Source: an uncultured bacterium (lineage in GTDB: Bacteria; Patescibacteriota; Dojkabacteria; CALFHW01). From it: 8,075 nt of DNA. Below are positions 1 to 6,480 of the stretch, one piece after another. Made by a program: the position numbers and the translations under genes. The notes beneath the pieces were generated by a model. The model made no database searches, was not told the origin of the DNA, and worked only from the letters and a program-made list of their open reading frames with translations. The stretch covers positions 1 to 8,075 of the forward strand of contig CALFHW010000047.1 of the NCBI GenBank assembly GCA_937876695.1. The letters run 5' to 3'. Within the stretch, counting starts at the first letter, position 1; each line of letters starts with the position of its first letter.

Positions 1-2
1 TT

Positions 3-68
3 TTAACGCACCAGCTAGAATTAACTGGAACGCAGTATCCTATATATAAATACACAGCTCAGACTTAA
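3..68 (+). CDS. C-terminal end of an upstream gene (partial)
   Basis: An open frame enters from the left edge and ends at TAA 66-68. Its last 21 residues end in YKYTAQT. The stop overlaps the ATG of the next gene by one base (TAATG), a classic arrangement for translational coupling, and this is the main reason to believe the frame is real. In conjugation and T4SS clusters of Gram-positive and CPR bacteria, a small PrgI-type membrane protein often precedes the VirB4/TraC genes, so this could be its tail. Too little sequence is present to confirm that. Confidence 0.5.
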   Translation, partial: LTHQLELTGTQYPIYKYTAQT

Positions 69-757
69 TGGCCGCTAAACTGCCCTCAACACAATCTCAC
101 CTTGATATCGCAGACGTTGAACAGGATCTGGTACTGCTCAAAAACGGCAACTTAGCGCTAGTTATGGAGACAAGTTCTCTGAACTTCGAGCTGCTGGCAG
201 AAGATGAGCAGGAAGCGCGGATAGTGGCATTTGCCTCTCTGCTCAATAGCGTCAGTTACCCTATGCAAATTGTGATTCGCACCGAAAGAAAAGACATGAA
301 TGATTACATAGATAGATTGATTGCCCAACGCGAACAGACTCCTTCGGCTACATTTCGCAGGCAGATGGAGATTTACATCAAATTTATCCAGAATCTGACT
401 TTCAAGACTGACATTTTGCAAAAGCGTTTCTTTGTAGTGATAACCAGCAATTTCACTATGGCCAGCAGCAAAAAGTCTTTGTTTGGAGGGATATTAGGTA
501 AGAAAGAAAAGCCGACTGACGCTCGGGATAACATTACTAGAGCACAGGATTACCTCTATCCCAAGCGCGATTCGCTCATAAAGCAGTTCCAAAAAATGGG
601 AATTCGCGCAGTTCAACTCAAAAATGACCAACTTGTGCAGTTGTTCTATGAAATCTACGACCCCGATAAGGTGGGCGTGAAAAGGGTAGAGCTCAGCGAT
701 AGCTATACAAATGATGTTGTAGCGTCCCGCAAAGCATTGATAGATGAGTTAGGATAG
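68..757 (+). CDS. TraC/VirB4 N-terminal-domain-like protein, T4SS-associated
   Basis: This 229-residue soluble protein resembles the free-standing TraC-like (VirB4 N-terminal) domain proteins encoded just before VirB4 ATPases in CPR-type type IV secretion or conjugation loci. Visible features are an N-terminal segment with DIADVEQDLVLLKNG (13-27), an acidic EDEQEA stretch (45-50) followed by a helix, a hydrophobic QIVIRTERKD strand (67-76), and a second strand RFFVVITSN (120-128). A Lys/Gly-rich loop follows at about 134-148, then an alpha-helical C-terminal part. It has no Walker motifs, signal peptide or membrane segment, so it is not itself an ATPase. It probably sits on the cytoplasmic side with the ATPase encoded 20 bp downstream. 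The ATG overlaps the preceding TAA and has no clear Shine-Dalgarno site, so translation probably depends on coupling. Family placement is by recognition of pattern; the exact role is unknown. Confidence 0.7.
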   Translation: MAAKLPSTQSHLDIADVEQDLVLLKNGNLALVMETSSLNFELLAEDEQEARIVAFASLLNSVSYPMQIVIRTERKDMNDYIDRLIAQREQTPSATFRRQMEIYIKFIQNLTFKTDILQKRFFVVITSNFTMASSKKSLFGGILGKKEKPTDARDNITRAQDYLYPKRDSLIKQFQKMGIRAVQLKNDQLVQLFYEIYDPDKVGVKRVELSDSYTNDVVASRKALIDELG

Positions 758-767
758 ATTAATTTGT

Positions 768-772
768 AAGGA
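768..772 (+). promoter_or_regulatory. Shine-Dalgarno site of the VirB4 gene
   Basis: AAGGA lies five bases before ATG 778 and fixes that start. It is the only convincing Shine-Dalgarno site seen ahead of any gene in this window. Confidence 0.75.
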
Positions 773-777
773 TAACT

Positions 778-2829
778 ATGGGATTATTTGGAAATAAAAA
801 AGCAGAACCGGTGAGTGATGGCTTAGCTGCTGCTAAATCAGGGCAAGCGGGTGAGTCGGCAAAAGCGGAGCAAACCAGGTTCAATGAGGGCTTGGTGAGC
901 ACGCAGGACTTGATTGCGCCTTCTGCAATTGAGGTGGACTTCAATCATATGCTCATGGGTACCAAGTATTTCCGCACTTTTTTTGTAACAGGATACCCGA
1001 GGCAAGTAGGCGCTAATTGGCTCTCTTCCGTGATTAACTTCGAAAAGCCGATAGATATCGCTACTTTTTACTATCCGGTCGATTCCGGGCTGATTATGAA
1101 GCGTTTGGAGCGGAAAATCGGCGAGATGGAGGCCACTATCAATATCGCTCTAGAAGAGGGTAGACCGCCAGACCCGTCTATCAAGGTTAGTCTCCAAGAT
1201 GCTATGGATTTTCAAAACCAGATCGCTAGTGGTATGGAAAAATTCTTCCATTTCGGGCTGTACTTCACTATACGCGCCGATAAACTCGAGGAGCTAGATA
1301 GAGTCTCGCGCAATCTAGAATCGACCCTAGCCTCAATTGGCGTGATAATTAAGCCAGCTACCTTGCAGCAGGAGCAGGGGTTTAAGACTACAATTCCGCT
1401 GGGACTGGATAAGATCCACTATACGCGTAATATGGACACAACTTCCATCGCTACCACATTTCCATTTGTGAGCAGCGAGCTGACCATGGCGGATGGAATA
1501 TTGTATGGAATCAATAAGCATAACAAGAGTTTAGTGATATTCGATCGCTTCAAAATGCCAAACGCCAACATGGTAGTATTTGCTACTTCTGGCGCTGGTA
1601 AGAGCTATATGATCAAGTTAGAGGCAGTGCGCAGCTTGATGTTCGGGGTAGAGGTGATTATCATCGACCCTGAGAGGGAGTACGAGAAATTGACGGCTGC
1701 TGTTGGCGGCGAATACATTTCTTTTTCGCAAGATGGTGCCGCCAAGCTCAACCCCTTCGAATTATCTGGCGTATTTGATAAAGAAGAAGACGAGTTGAGG
1801 TATAAGATTTTGTCGCTACACGGCCTGATCCGGCTGATGTGCGGCGGGAGTTTGTCGCCTGAGGAGGATGCGGTGTTGGATAGGGCGCTGGTGCTTACGT
1901 ATACCGAGAAAGGCATCACACCTGACCCTAGTACCCATAACCGCAAGCCGCCACTCCTGGAGGATCTTTACAAGATATTGATGGCTATGGCGGAGACCCA
2001 GGCTCGTGAGCTCGCAACCAAGCTAGAAAAATACGTGCAGGGAAGTGCAGCCGGGGTATTCAACGAGTATTCAACTGTTAATCTGGCCAATAAGTTTACG
2101 GTATTTAGCATTCGAGATCTGTCAGAGGAGCTGCGGCCAATTGCTATGTACGTGATGCTGGAGTATGTCTGGACTAAGATCCGCAAGGAACGCAAGAAGC
2201 GCCTACTGATCATCGACGAGGCTTGGTGGATGATGCAATATCCGGACTCGGCTAAGTTCTTGTACTCGCTAGCTAAGAGGGCGCGTAAGTACGGCTTGGG
2301 GCTAACCACCATCACGCAGGACGTGGAGGACTTTTTGAGCAGCGATTATGGTAAGGCGATTGTGAGTAACTCAGCCATTCAGGTGTTGCTCAAGCAAAAT
2401 CCAGTGGCGGTAGAGAAGCTCAAAGAAGTCTTCTACCTGACCGACGGCGAAAAACGTTACATCATGTCTGCCGGCATCGGCGAAGGTATATTTTTCGCCG
2501 GCACCGAGCACGTAGCCATCCAAGTGCTTGCTAGCGAGAACGAGCACAACCTCATCACCACCAATATCAACGACGTGCTCAAGGCCGAAGCAAAAGAGAT
2601 GCAGAGCGCGCAGGCAGAGCAAAAGGCAGAAGCTGCAGAGAAGGTGTTGGCAACAGAGCAGATGGTAAAGGCAACTGTTCCAGCGCAGCAACCAGCCCAA
2701 CCACTTCCAGCACAACAACCAGTGGAGGCAGTTAGCACGCAGTTGCCAACAGAAGCGCCCATTCAACCAGTGTCCCAGCCACCAGTACAACCAGTAGTAC
2801 AACAACCCGCACCGCAACCTGTTGTATAA
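778..2829 (+). CDS. virB4: VirB4/TraC-family type IV secretion ATPase
   Basis: This cytoplasmic hexameric ATPase family energises type IV secretion, conjugation or pilus-like assembly. The 683-residue protein has a CagE/TrbE/VirB-type N-terminal domain (about 45-215) and then a RecA-like motor. Walker A is ATSGAGKS (269-276, K275). A strand VEVIIIDPEREYE (291-303) carries the typical post-Walker DPE motif. Walker B is RLLIIDEAW (475-483, D480/E481). A downstream RARKYGLGL...TQD segment (501-515) and SNSAIQVLLKQ (530-540) match the family's conserved C-terminal motor motifs. Residues about 600-632 are Ala/Glu/Lys/Gln-rich and helical. Residues 633-683 form a low-complexity Gln/Pro/Val tail that is not part of the usual fold. 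The start at 778 is supported by AAGGA. The gene lies 20 bp after the TraC-like gene, so the two are probably one operon. Whether the system transfers DNA or protein cannot be told here. Confidence 0.93.
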   Translation: MGLFGNKKAEPVSDGLAAAKSGQAGESAKAEQTRFNEGLVSTQDLIAPSAIEVDFNHMLMGTKYFRTFFVTGYPRQVGANWLSSVINFEKPIDIATFYYPVDSGLIMKRLERKIGEMEATINIALEEGRPPDPSIKVSLQDAMDFQNQIASGMEKFFHFGLYFTIRADKLEELDRVSRNLESTLASIGVIIKPATLQQEQGFKTTIPLGLDKIHYTRNMDTTSIATTFPFVSSELTMADGILYGINKHNKSLVIFDRFKMPNANMVVFATSGAGKSYMIKLEAVRSLMFGVEVIIIDPEREYEKLTAAVGGEYISFSQDGAAKLNPFELSGVFDKEEDELRYKILSLHGLIRLMCGGSLSPEEDAVLDRALVLTYTEKGITPDPSTHNRKPPLLEDLYKILMAMAETQARELATKLEKYVQGSAAGVFNEYSTVNLANKFTVFSIRDLSEELRPIAMYVMLEYVWTKIRKERKKRLLIIDEAWWMMQYPDSAKFLYSLAKRARKYGLGLTTITQDVEDFLSSDYGKAIVSNSAIQVLLKQNPVAVEKLKEVFYLTDGEKRYIMSAGIGEGIFFAGTEHVAIQVLASENEHNLITTNINDVLKAEAKEMQSAQAEQKAEAAEKVLATEQMVKATVPAQQPAQPLPAQQPVEAVSTQLPTEAPIQPVSQPPVQPVVQQPAPQPVV

Positions 2830-2832
2830 CTA

Positions 2833-2857
2833 GTCCCAATTTAGTACCTTTTGGGAC
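2833..2857 (+). terminator. Perfect 7-bp hairpin after virB4
   Basis: GTCCCAA (2833-2839) and TTGGGAC (2851-2857) are exact reverse complements around an 11-base loop. They lie four bases after the virB4 stop and upstream of the next gene's promoter. There is no T-run after the stem, so this is not a standard intrinsic terminator. It may mark an mRNA 3' end, protect the message, or serve as an operator. Confidence 0.4.
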
Positions 2858-2861
2858 CCGA

Positions 2862-2890
2862 TCGCCAACTCCTGCAGAATATGCTATAAA
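2862..2890 (+). promoter_or_regulatory. Extended -10 promoter for the membrane-protein/thioredoxin pair
   Basis: TGC-TATAAA (2882-2890) is an extended -10 element with five of six -10 matches. TCGCCA (2862-2867), 17 bp upstream of the hexamer, matches four of six -35 positions. Transcription would start near 2897, at or almost at the in-frame ATG 2898, implying a leaderless message. Confidence 0.5.
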
Positions 2891-2891
2891 T

Positions 2892-3455
2892 ATGATTATG
2901 GATCAACAAATGCTGATAATCGGTGGAGTGGTAATGGCAGCTTTAATGCTCACCTTGACTACGGTTATTGTATTGCAGCAACGTAGAATCCAAAGATACA
3001 GTACTCCTAGATATGGATTTCTAGGCAAACCACTAGTAGCAGCCATTATCTCAGTATTCATGGGCGCAGGTCTCATCGGCGGCCTTTATCTAGTCTCACA
3101 GCGTGAACGTGTAGACTTTGAGGCCAGGGCAGATCTAGATATTCAGTTGGAAGTCTTGCAAGAGAAAATCTCTGTCAATGGCAATCAAGCCACCTATAAA
3201 TTCACCCTACAACCTAAACTAGACGGCCAATTCTACGGCACCGAGCCAGGCGCGATCTGGAATGCCTATTGGAATTTTAACCCAGCTGGTTCTACCTTGC
3301 CGTCAGTCTCCGAAAGTGAAATCGGCCTCAACGCAGCCAATCCTAGCGGCATTGAAGTCACACTAGAGCGGGGCACCTACACCCTCCTAGTTACAGTAGA
3401 CTACCGAGGTCAAAAGACACAGATTGAAACTCTCAAGAAAGATATAGTAATATAG
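2892..3455 (+). CDS. Two-TM membrane protein with large extracytoplasmic domain, unknown function
   Basis: I do not recognise a named family. The 187-residue product has a hydrophobic segment at about 8-28, a basic loop (31-46, RRIQRYSTPR), a second hydrophobic segment at about 48-68, and a soluble domain from about 70 to the end. The basic loop suggests that the inter-helix loop is inside, so the C-terminal domain would face outside. That domain has alternating strand-like segments (ATYKFTLQP, GIEVTLERGTYTLLVTVDY) and looks beta-sandwich-like. ATG 2892 gives MIMDQQ; ATG 2898 is an in-frame alternative that fits the promoter better. The stop is four bases before the thioredoxin gene, so the two are almost certainly one operon. 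Lying just after virB4, it may be an envelope part of the same secretion system, but that is an inference from position only. Confidence 0.75.
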   Translation: MIMDQQMLIIGGVVMAALMLTLTTVIVLQQRRIQRYSTPRYGFLGKPLVAAIISVFMGAGLIGGLYLVSQRERVDFEARADLDIQLEVLQEKISVNGNQATYKFTLQPKLDGQFYGTEPGAIWNAYWNFNPAGSTLPSVSESEIGLNAANPSGIEVTLERGTYTLLVTVDYRGQKTQIETLKKDIVI

Positions 3456-3459
3456 ACTC

Positions 3460-3924
3460 ATGAAAGTAGTAGATAAAATATTTGCCGGCGCGGTGGCAGC
3501 TGTTTTGGGAGCGGTTTTTCTGCTATCCGGGGCATTTGCACCTGCTCAAATTGCAAGCGCTGAGCCAATAGGGGATAACTACTATGTATTTTCCCAGGAC
3601 AAATACCAAACCACTACAAAGAGTAGCAAGGCAACTCTACTCAACTTCTACGCAGACTGGTGCGCTACCTGCAATGTAATGGAGCCAGTTTTGATCGACC
3701 TCATGTCTGAAATCGGCTACCGGGAGAATATCTCTGCTTTTAGGGTCAATATCGGCGATAGCTCTGAGAGCCCGCAAAGTAAGCAGCTGGCCAGCGACCT
3801 GGGCGTAGCCCAGCAATCCACCCTGGTAGTGCTCAATAGCAAAGGTAAAGTCTTTAAGTCATTTCTAGCTCCCGTCGATCGCGAAATCCTCAGACAAGCG
3901 ATGCTAGCCGCTAGTCTTACATAG
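3460..3924 (+). CDS. Exported thioredoxin-fold protein with CxxC
   Basis: This is a probable thiol-disulfide oxidoreductase acting outside the cytoplasmic membrane. The 154-residue product starts with a basic N-terminus and a hydrophobic stretch (about 8-27) ending in IASA|EP, a plausible signal peptidase I site after residue 34. Uncleaved, it would be a membrane anchor. The thioredoxin core follows: TLLNFYADWCATC (59-71) with the active-site pair C68 and C71, a strand SAFRVNIGD (92-100), and VAQQSTLVVLNSKGK (116-130). At the position where thioredoxins carry the cis-proline before the TLxxx strand, this protein has Ser120. This is unusual, because that proline shapes the active-site groove. 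It is encoded four bases after the membrane protein and lacks a clear Shine-Dalgarno site. A role in disulfides of the neighbouring secretion machinery is likely but unproven. Confidence 0.87.
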   Translation: MKVVDKIFAGAVAAVLGAVFLLSGAFAPAQIASAEPIGDNYYVFSQDKYQTTTKSSKATLLNFYADWCATCNVMEPVLIDLMSEIGYRENISAFRVNIGDSSESPQSKQLASDLGVAQQSTLVVLNSKGKVFKSFLAPVDREILRQAMLAASLT

Positions 3925-3970
3925 ACCAGAGCTGGTCAAAGTCGACGTCGGCAGCTCTTCCAACCATACC

Positions 3971-3990
3971 AATGCCTGGCCAGACATTTT
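3971..3990 (+). terminator. Weak hairpin after the thioredoxin gene
   Basis: AATG and CATT flank the palindrome CTGGCCAG, giving a short imperfect stem followed by TTTT and, shortly after, a run of six T (3995-4000). It could end the thioredoxin transcript before the tRNA. The stem is weak and has an internal mismatch. Confidence 0.25.
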
Positions 3991-4014
3991 CCACTTTTTT
4001 ACTATCTCAATTCT

Positions 4015-4023
4015 TGCTATAAT
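4015..4023 (+). promoter_or_regulatory. Extended -10 promoter of the tRNA-Glu gene
   Basis: TGC-TATAAT is a perfect extended -10 element, 14 bp before the mature tRNA 5' end. The T-rich -35 region has no good hexamer, as is common for extended -10 promoters. A start near 4030 would leave about 8 nt of 5' leader. Confidence 0.65.
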
Positions 4024-4037
4024 TGCTAACGCTAAGC

Positions 4038-4112
4038 GGCCTCATCGTCTAACGGTTAGGACACCGGGTTTTCATCCCGGCAATCGGGGTTCGATTCCCC
4101 GTGAGGTCACCA
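4038..4112 (+). tRNA. tRNA-Glu (anticodon TTC), CCA encoded
   Basis: The 75-nt cloverleaf is complete. The acceptor stem is GGCCTCA (4038-4044) with TGAGGTC (4102-4108), including one G2-U71 wobble. The D arm is at 4047-4062. The anticodon stem is CCGGG/CCCGG (4064-4068/4076-4080) around loop TTTTCAT, giving anticodon TTC at 4071-4073. The variable loop is CAAT. The T arm is CGGGG/CCCCG around TTCGATT (4085-4101). Discriminator A4109 and an encoded CCA (4110-4112) follow. The sequence closely matches bacterial tRNA-Glu. tRNA genes are frequent integration sites, and the gene directly downstream has a foreign composition. I saw no repeat of the tRNA 3' end within the window. Confidence 0.97.
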
Positions 4113-4244
4113 AATCTCGGACACAAGATCTGGCAGAAGACAAACTCCAACGAAATCAATTCTTTGTAAGTTTGAATCGAATGGAACAAAACCTGAATCT
4201 ATTATAAAATGTATCAACCAATCCCTACTGGTAACTATTAAGTA

Positions 4245-5141
4245 ATGACTATATTAAGAGCTATGAATAATAATCTAGTACAAACAACTACTAAAGATGA
4301 ACTAATCCTAAATGGATTATATAAATCGGGAGATAAGAATAAGCCGGTTGTAATTCTTATACATGGTTTCACCTCTGATTTTTATTCACATAAGTTTTTT
4401 CATGATATTCAAAAATCTTTAACTGAGAATGAATTAGCAAATGTTGCCATACAGACAAGAGGTACAGGAATTCGAACTGAATTTATTAAAAATGGAAGAA
4501 GAGATGGAGTTTGGATGGGTTCATTTTATGAAAAGCTGAATGAAGCACATTTAGATATTTCTGCCTGGATAGATTTCTTAAAGGAGCAGGGATATAAGCA
4601 GTTCATATTGGCCGGGCACTCTTTGGGAACTATTAAATCAGTTAGGTATTTATTTGAAGGCGAATATGCAGATGACATCAAGAAATTAATCCTACTAGCC
4701 CCATTTGATAAAAATGGATATATAGAAAAACTCACAGAAGGTAAGTGGAAGCAGTACGCAAAGATGGCTGACCAGAAAACAAAGGAAGGCAAAGGTCAAG
4801 AAACGATACCTGATGGCTATGATGACTACCCTATGTCGTATCAGAGCTACGCATCTTGGTATGAAGATTCAGAATTGAGTAACATATGGGATTTTTATAA
4901 AGGTGATAAATATAATTGCACTTTACTAAATGAGATTAGTATCCCTGTTCAAATAATAGTTGGCGATTCTGACGATTTCTTTTATATTCCAAAGTTCTCA
5001 ACTATAGATAGTACCAAGAAAATCTTGGAGTCAAATATTAGTGACTTAGAATTAAACATTGTTAAGGGGGCGGGTCATACCTATGTTGGTTTTGAAGATG
5101 AAGTCGCTAAGTTGGTAAATAAATTTATTGCTAGTAAATAA
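4245..5141 (+). CDS. Alpha/beta hydrolase (DUF1749-like)
   Basis: This is a 298-residue serine hydrolase of the alpha/beta fold. The strand VVILIHGF (35-42) carries the HG oxyanion motif. The nucleophile elbow is GHSLG (124-128) with Ser126. IIVGDSDD (237-244) supplies the acid, probably D243, and GAGHTY (275-280) supplies His278, so the triad is intact. The opening LVQTTTKDELILNGL and the HGF...FY pattern resemble the DUF1749-like hydrolases of Firmicutes. The substrate is unknown. There is no signal peptide, so it is cytoplasmic. The gene is visibly AT-rich: 15 of 60 bases are G or C in 4261-4320, against 33 of 60 in 1861-1920 of virB4. It stands alone between tRNA-Glu and the convergent argH, which suggests recent acquisition. 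ATG 4263 (M7) is an alternative start, and neither has a good Shine-Dalgarno site. TATAAA at 4203-4208 is a possible -10 without a fitting -35. Confidence 0.88.
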   Translation: MTILRAMNNNLVQTTTKDELILNGLYKSGDKNKPVVILIHGFTSDFYSHKFFHDIQKSLTENELANVAIQTRGTGIRTEFIKNGRRDGVWMGSFYEKLNEAHLDISAWIDFLKEQGYKQFILAGHSLGTIKSVRYLFEGEYADDIKKLILLAPFDKNGYIEKLTEGKWKQYAKMADQKTKEGKGQETIPDGYDDYPMSYQSYASWYEDSELSNIWDFYKGDKYNCTLLNEISIPVQIIVGDSDDFFYIPKFSTIDSTKKILESNISDLELNIVKGAGHTYVGFEDEVAKLVNKFIASK

Positions 5142-5171
5142 ATTCCTCGAATGGTTTAGCATGCTGGAATT
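5141..5171. repeat. Inverted repeat between two convergent genes
   Basis: AATTCC (5141-5146) and GGAATT (5166-5171) are inverted around a region ending in the palindrome AGCATGCT (5158-5165). The element lies between the hydrolase stop and the argH stop and could help end both transcripts. It has no T-run on either side, so it is not a standard terminator. Confidence 0.25.
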
Positions 5172-5184
5172 GCCAATTTAAGGA

Positions 5185-6477
5185 CTATATAAACCCACTC
5201 AACCTCTCCTCAAGTAGCTCGAGGCCTAGGTTCCCAGCTGAACCGAGGCTTTTTTTCTTTTTTAATTCCTCTTGGAGATCGAATTCACCTTGCCCTGCTT
5301 TTTTCATGGCTAGTTTGTAGGCATCGCGGAAGGGAATTCCTTGATCTTGGCTCATTTGAGTGGCTATATCGGCGCTAAAGATGTCTTTTTTGATCGAATC
5401 CTCAATATTCTTAGCATTTGGCTTAATTTGCTCAAAAAATAAAGCTATCACCTGCAAGCTGCTCTGAGTGATGTCAGTTATTTCCAGCAGAATCTCTTTG
5501 GTGAACTGAATCTCTCGGTTATACCCCGAAATCCCATCCTTGTAGATATTTTTCAGCTCTAGTTGCTTAGAAATTACCCGGCTAGACTTTCCTTTCAGGA
5601 TTTCCAATAGATCCAGGTTTCGCTTCTGCGGCATGATGCTAGAACCAGTAGTCAACTCAGCCGGCACATCGAAGTAATTCAGCTCCCTAGTAGTGAAAAA
5701 TAGAAAATCATTGGCGATTTTGTTTAATGTCAGCATTATCTGAGCCATAGATTCCGCATAGATGCTATCTAACTTGCCCCGAGTATTCTGGGCATAGAGA
5801 GAATTGACTATAGGCGCGTCGAAGCCCAGCTCAGCCGTAGTCAGCATTCGGTTAAGCTCTAAGTTGCTGCCGAAGCCCGCGGCGCTGCCTAGCGGGTTCT
5901 TGTTCAAAATCGCCTTAGTGCTTTCCAGGCTTTGGAGGTCATCTAGTAGTGACTCGGCGTAGGCGGCTAGATAGTGGCCGACAGAAGTGAGCATGGCTTG
6001 TTGGGTATGAGAATAACCCGGGAAGGGGACGTCTGCATAGGCTTTGGCTTTCTCCAGCAGCAATGTAATCAAGCTCTTTAGCGAGGATTCTAGCTGCGCT
6101 AGCTTATCTAGCTGCCATAACCGGATCATAGTCAAAGCCTGGTCATTCCGGCTGCGGCCAGTGTGTATCTTCTTGCCAGTTTCGCCTATTTGCTCAGTTA
6201 GAAATGACTCGATAAAAGTATGCGAGTCCTCCATTTCCTTAGGGATTTCGACCTTCTTGGCACTAGCTAGCTCGGCAAGTTTTCCTAGTGCCCCCTCGAT
6301 TTGCGTTAACTCCTCAGCTGTTAAAATCCCAATCGACTTCAGGCCTTTGGCATGTGCCAGACTGCCCTGGATATCAAAAATCATGAATTCCAAATCGACG
6401 ATGTGGTCGTTGCCCACGGTGTAGTCTTCGACCAGTGAATTAAGTTTCGTATTTGTTTTGTCCCAAATTTTGCTCAT
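5185..6477 (-). CDS. argH: Argininosuccinate lyase
   Basis: This enzyme splits argininosuccinate into arginine and fumarate, the last step of arginine synthesis, as a cytoplasmic homotetramer of the fumarase/aspartase superfamily. The 430-residue product carries HTGRSRND (105-112), GYSHTQ with the likely catalytic His157 (154-159), NPLGSAAGFG (194-203), and the signature GSSIMPQKRNLD (278-289) with the catalytic serine in GSS. It is somewhat shorter than the usual 450-460 residues. It also lacks the WGGRF motif near the N-terminus, having a DYTVGND...DIQGSLAHA type of start like the ArgH proteins of Bacteroidota. The signature reads RNLD where KNPD is usual. The active-site residues remain, so it is probably functional. 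ATG 6477 is three bases after the argG stop, so the gene depends on argG transcription and the T-box upstream. There is no clear Shine-Dalgarno site. Confidence 0.94.
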   Translation of the reverse strand: MSKIWDKTNTKLNSLVEDYTVGNDHIVDLEFMIFDIQGSLAHAKGLKSIGILTAEELTQIEGALGKLAELASAKKVEIPKEMEDSHTFIESFLTEQIGETGKKIHTGRSRNDQALTMIRLWQLDKLAQLESSLKSLITLLLEKAKAYADVPFPGYSHTQQAMLTSVGHYLAAYAESLLDDLQSLESTKAILNKNPLGSAAGFGSNLELNRMLTTAELGFDAPIVNSLYAQNTRGKLDSIYAESMAQIMLTLNKIANDFLFFTTRELNYFDVPAELTTGSSIMPQKRNLDLLEILKGKSSRVISKQLELKNIYKDGISGYNREIQFTKEILLEITDITQSSLQVIALFFEQIKPNAKNIEDSIKKDIFSADIATQMSQDQGIPFRDAYKLAMKKAGQGEFDLQEELKKKKSLGSAGNLGLELLEERLSGFI

Positions 6478-6480
6478 TTT

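Noticed and set aside
2371..2817. 148-residue minus-strand frame opposite the end of virB4
   Set aside because: It is Leu/Trp/Cys-rich because it mirrors the Gln/Pro-rich tail codons; virB4 is the real gene here.
4091..4181. Inverted 8-base match TTCGATTC / GAATCGAA between the tRNA T arm (4091-4098) and 4174-4181 as a possible attachment relic
   Set aside because: It is too short and in inverted rather than direct orientation, so it is likely chance.
4113..4244. Search for a small gene, terminator or att site between tRNA-Glu and the hydrolase
   Set aside because: No frame with a start and ribosome site, no stem with a T-run, and no copy of the tRNA 3' end was found.
6044..6424. 126-residue plus-strand frame inside argH
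   Set aside because: It is antisense to a well-conserved argH and has no domain, ribosome site or promoter of its own.
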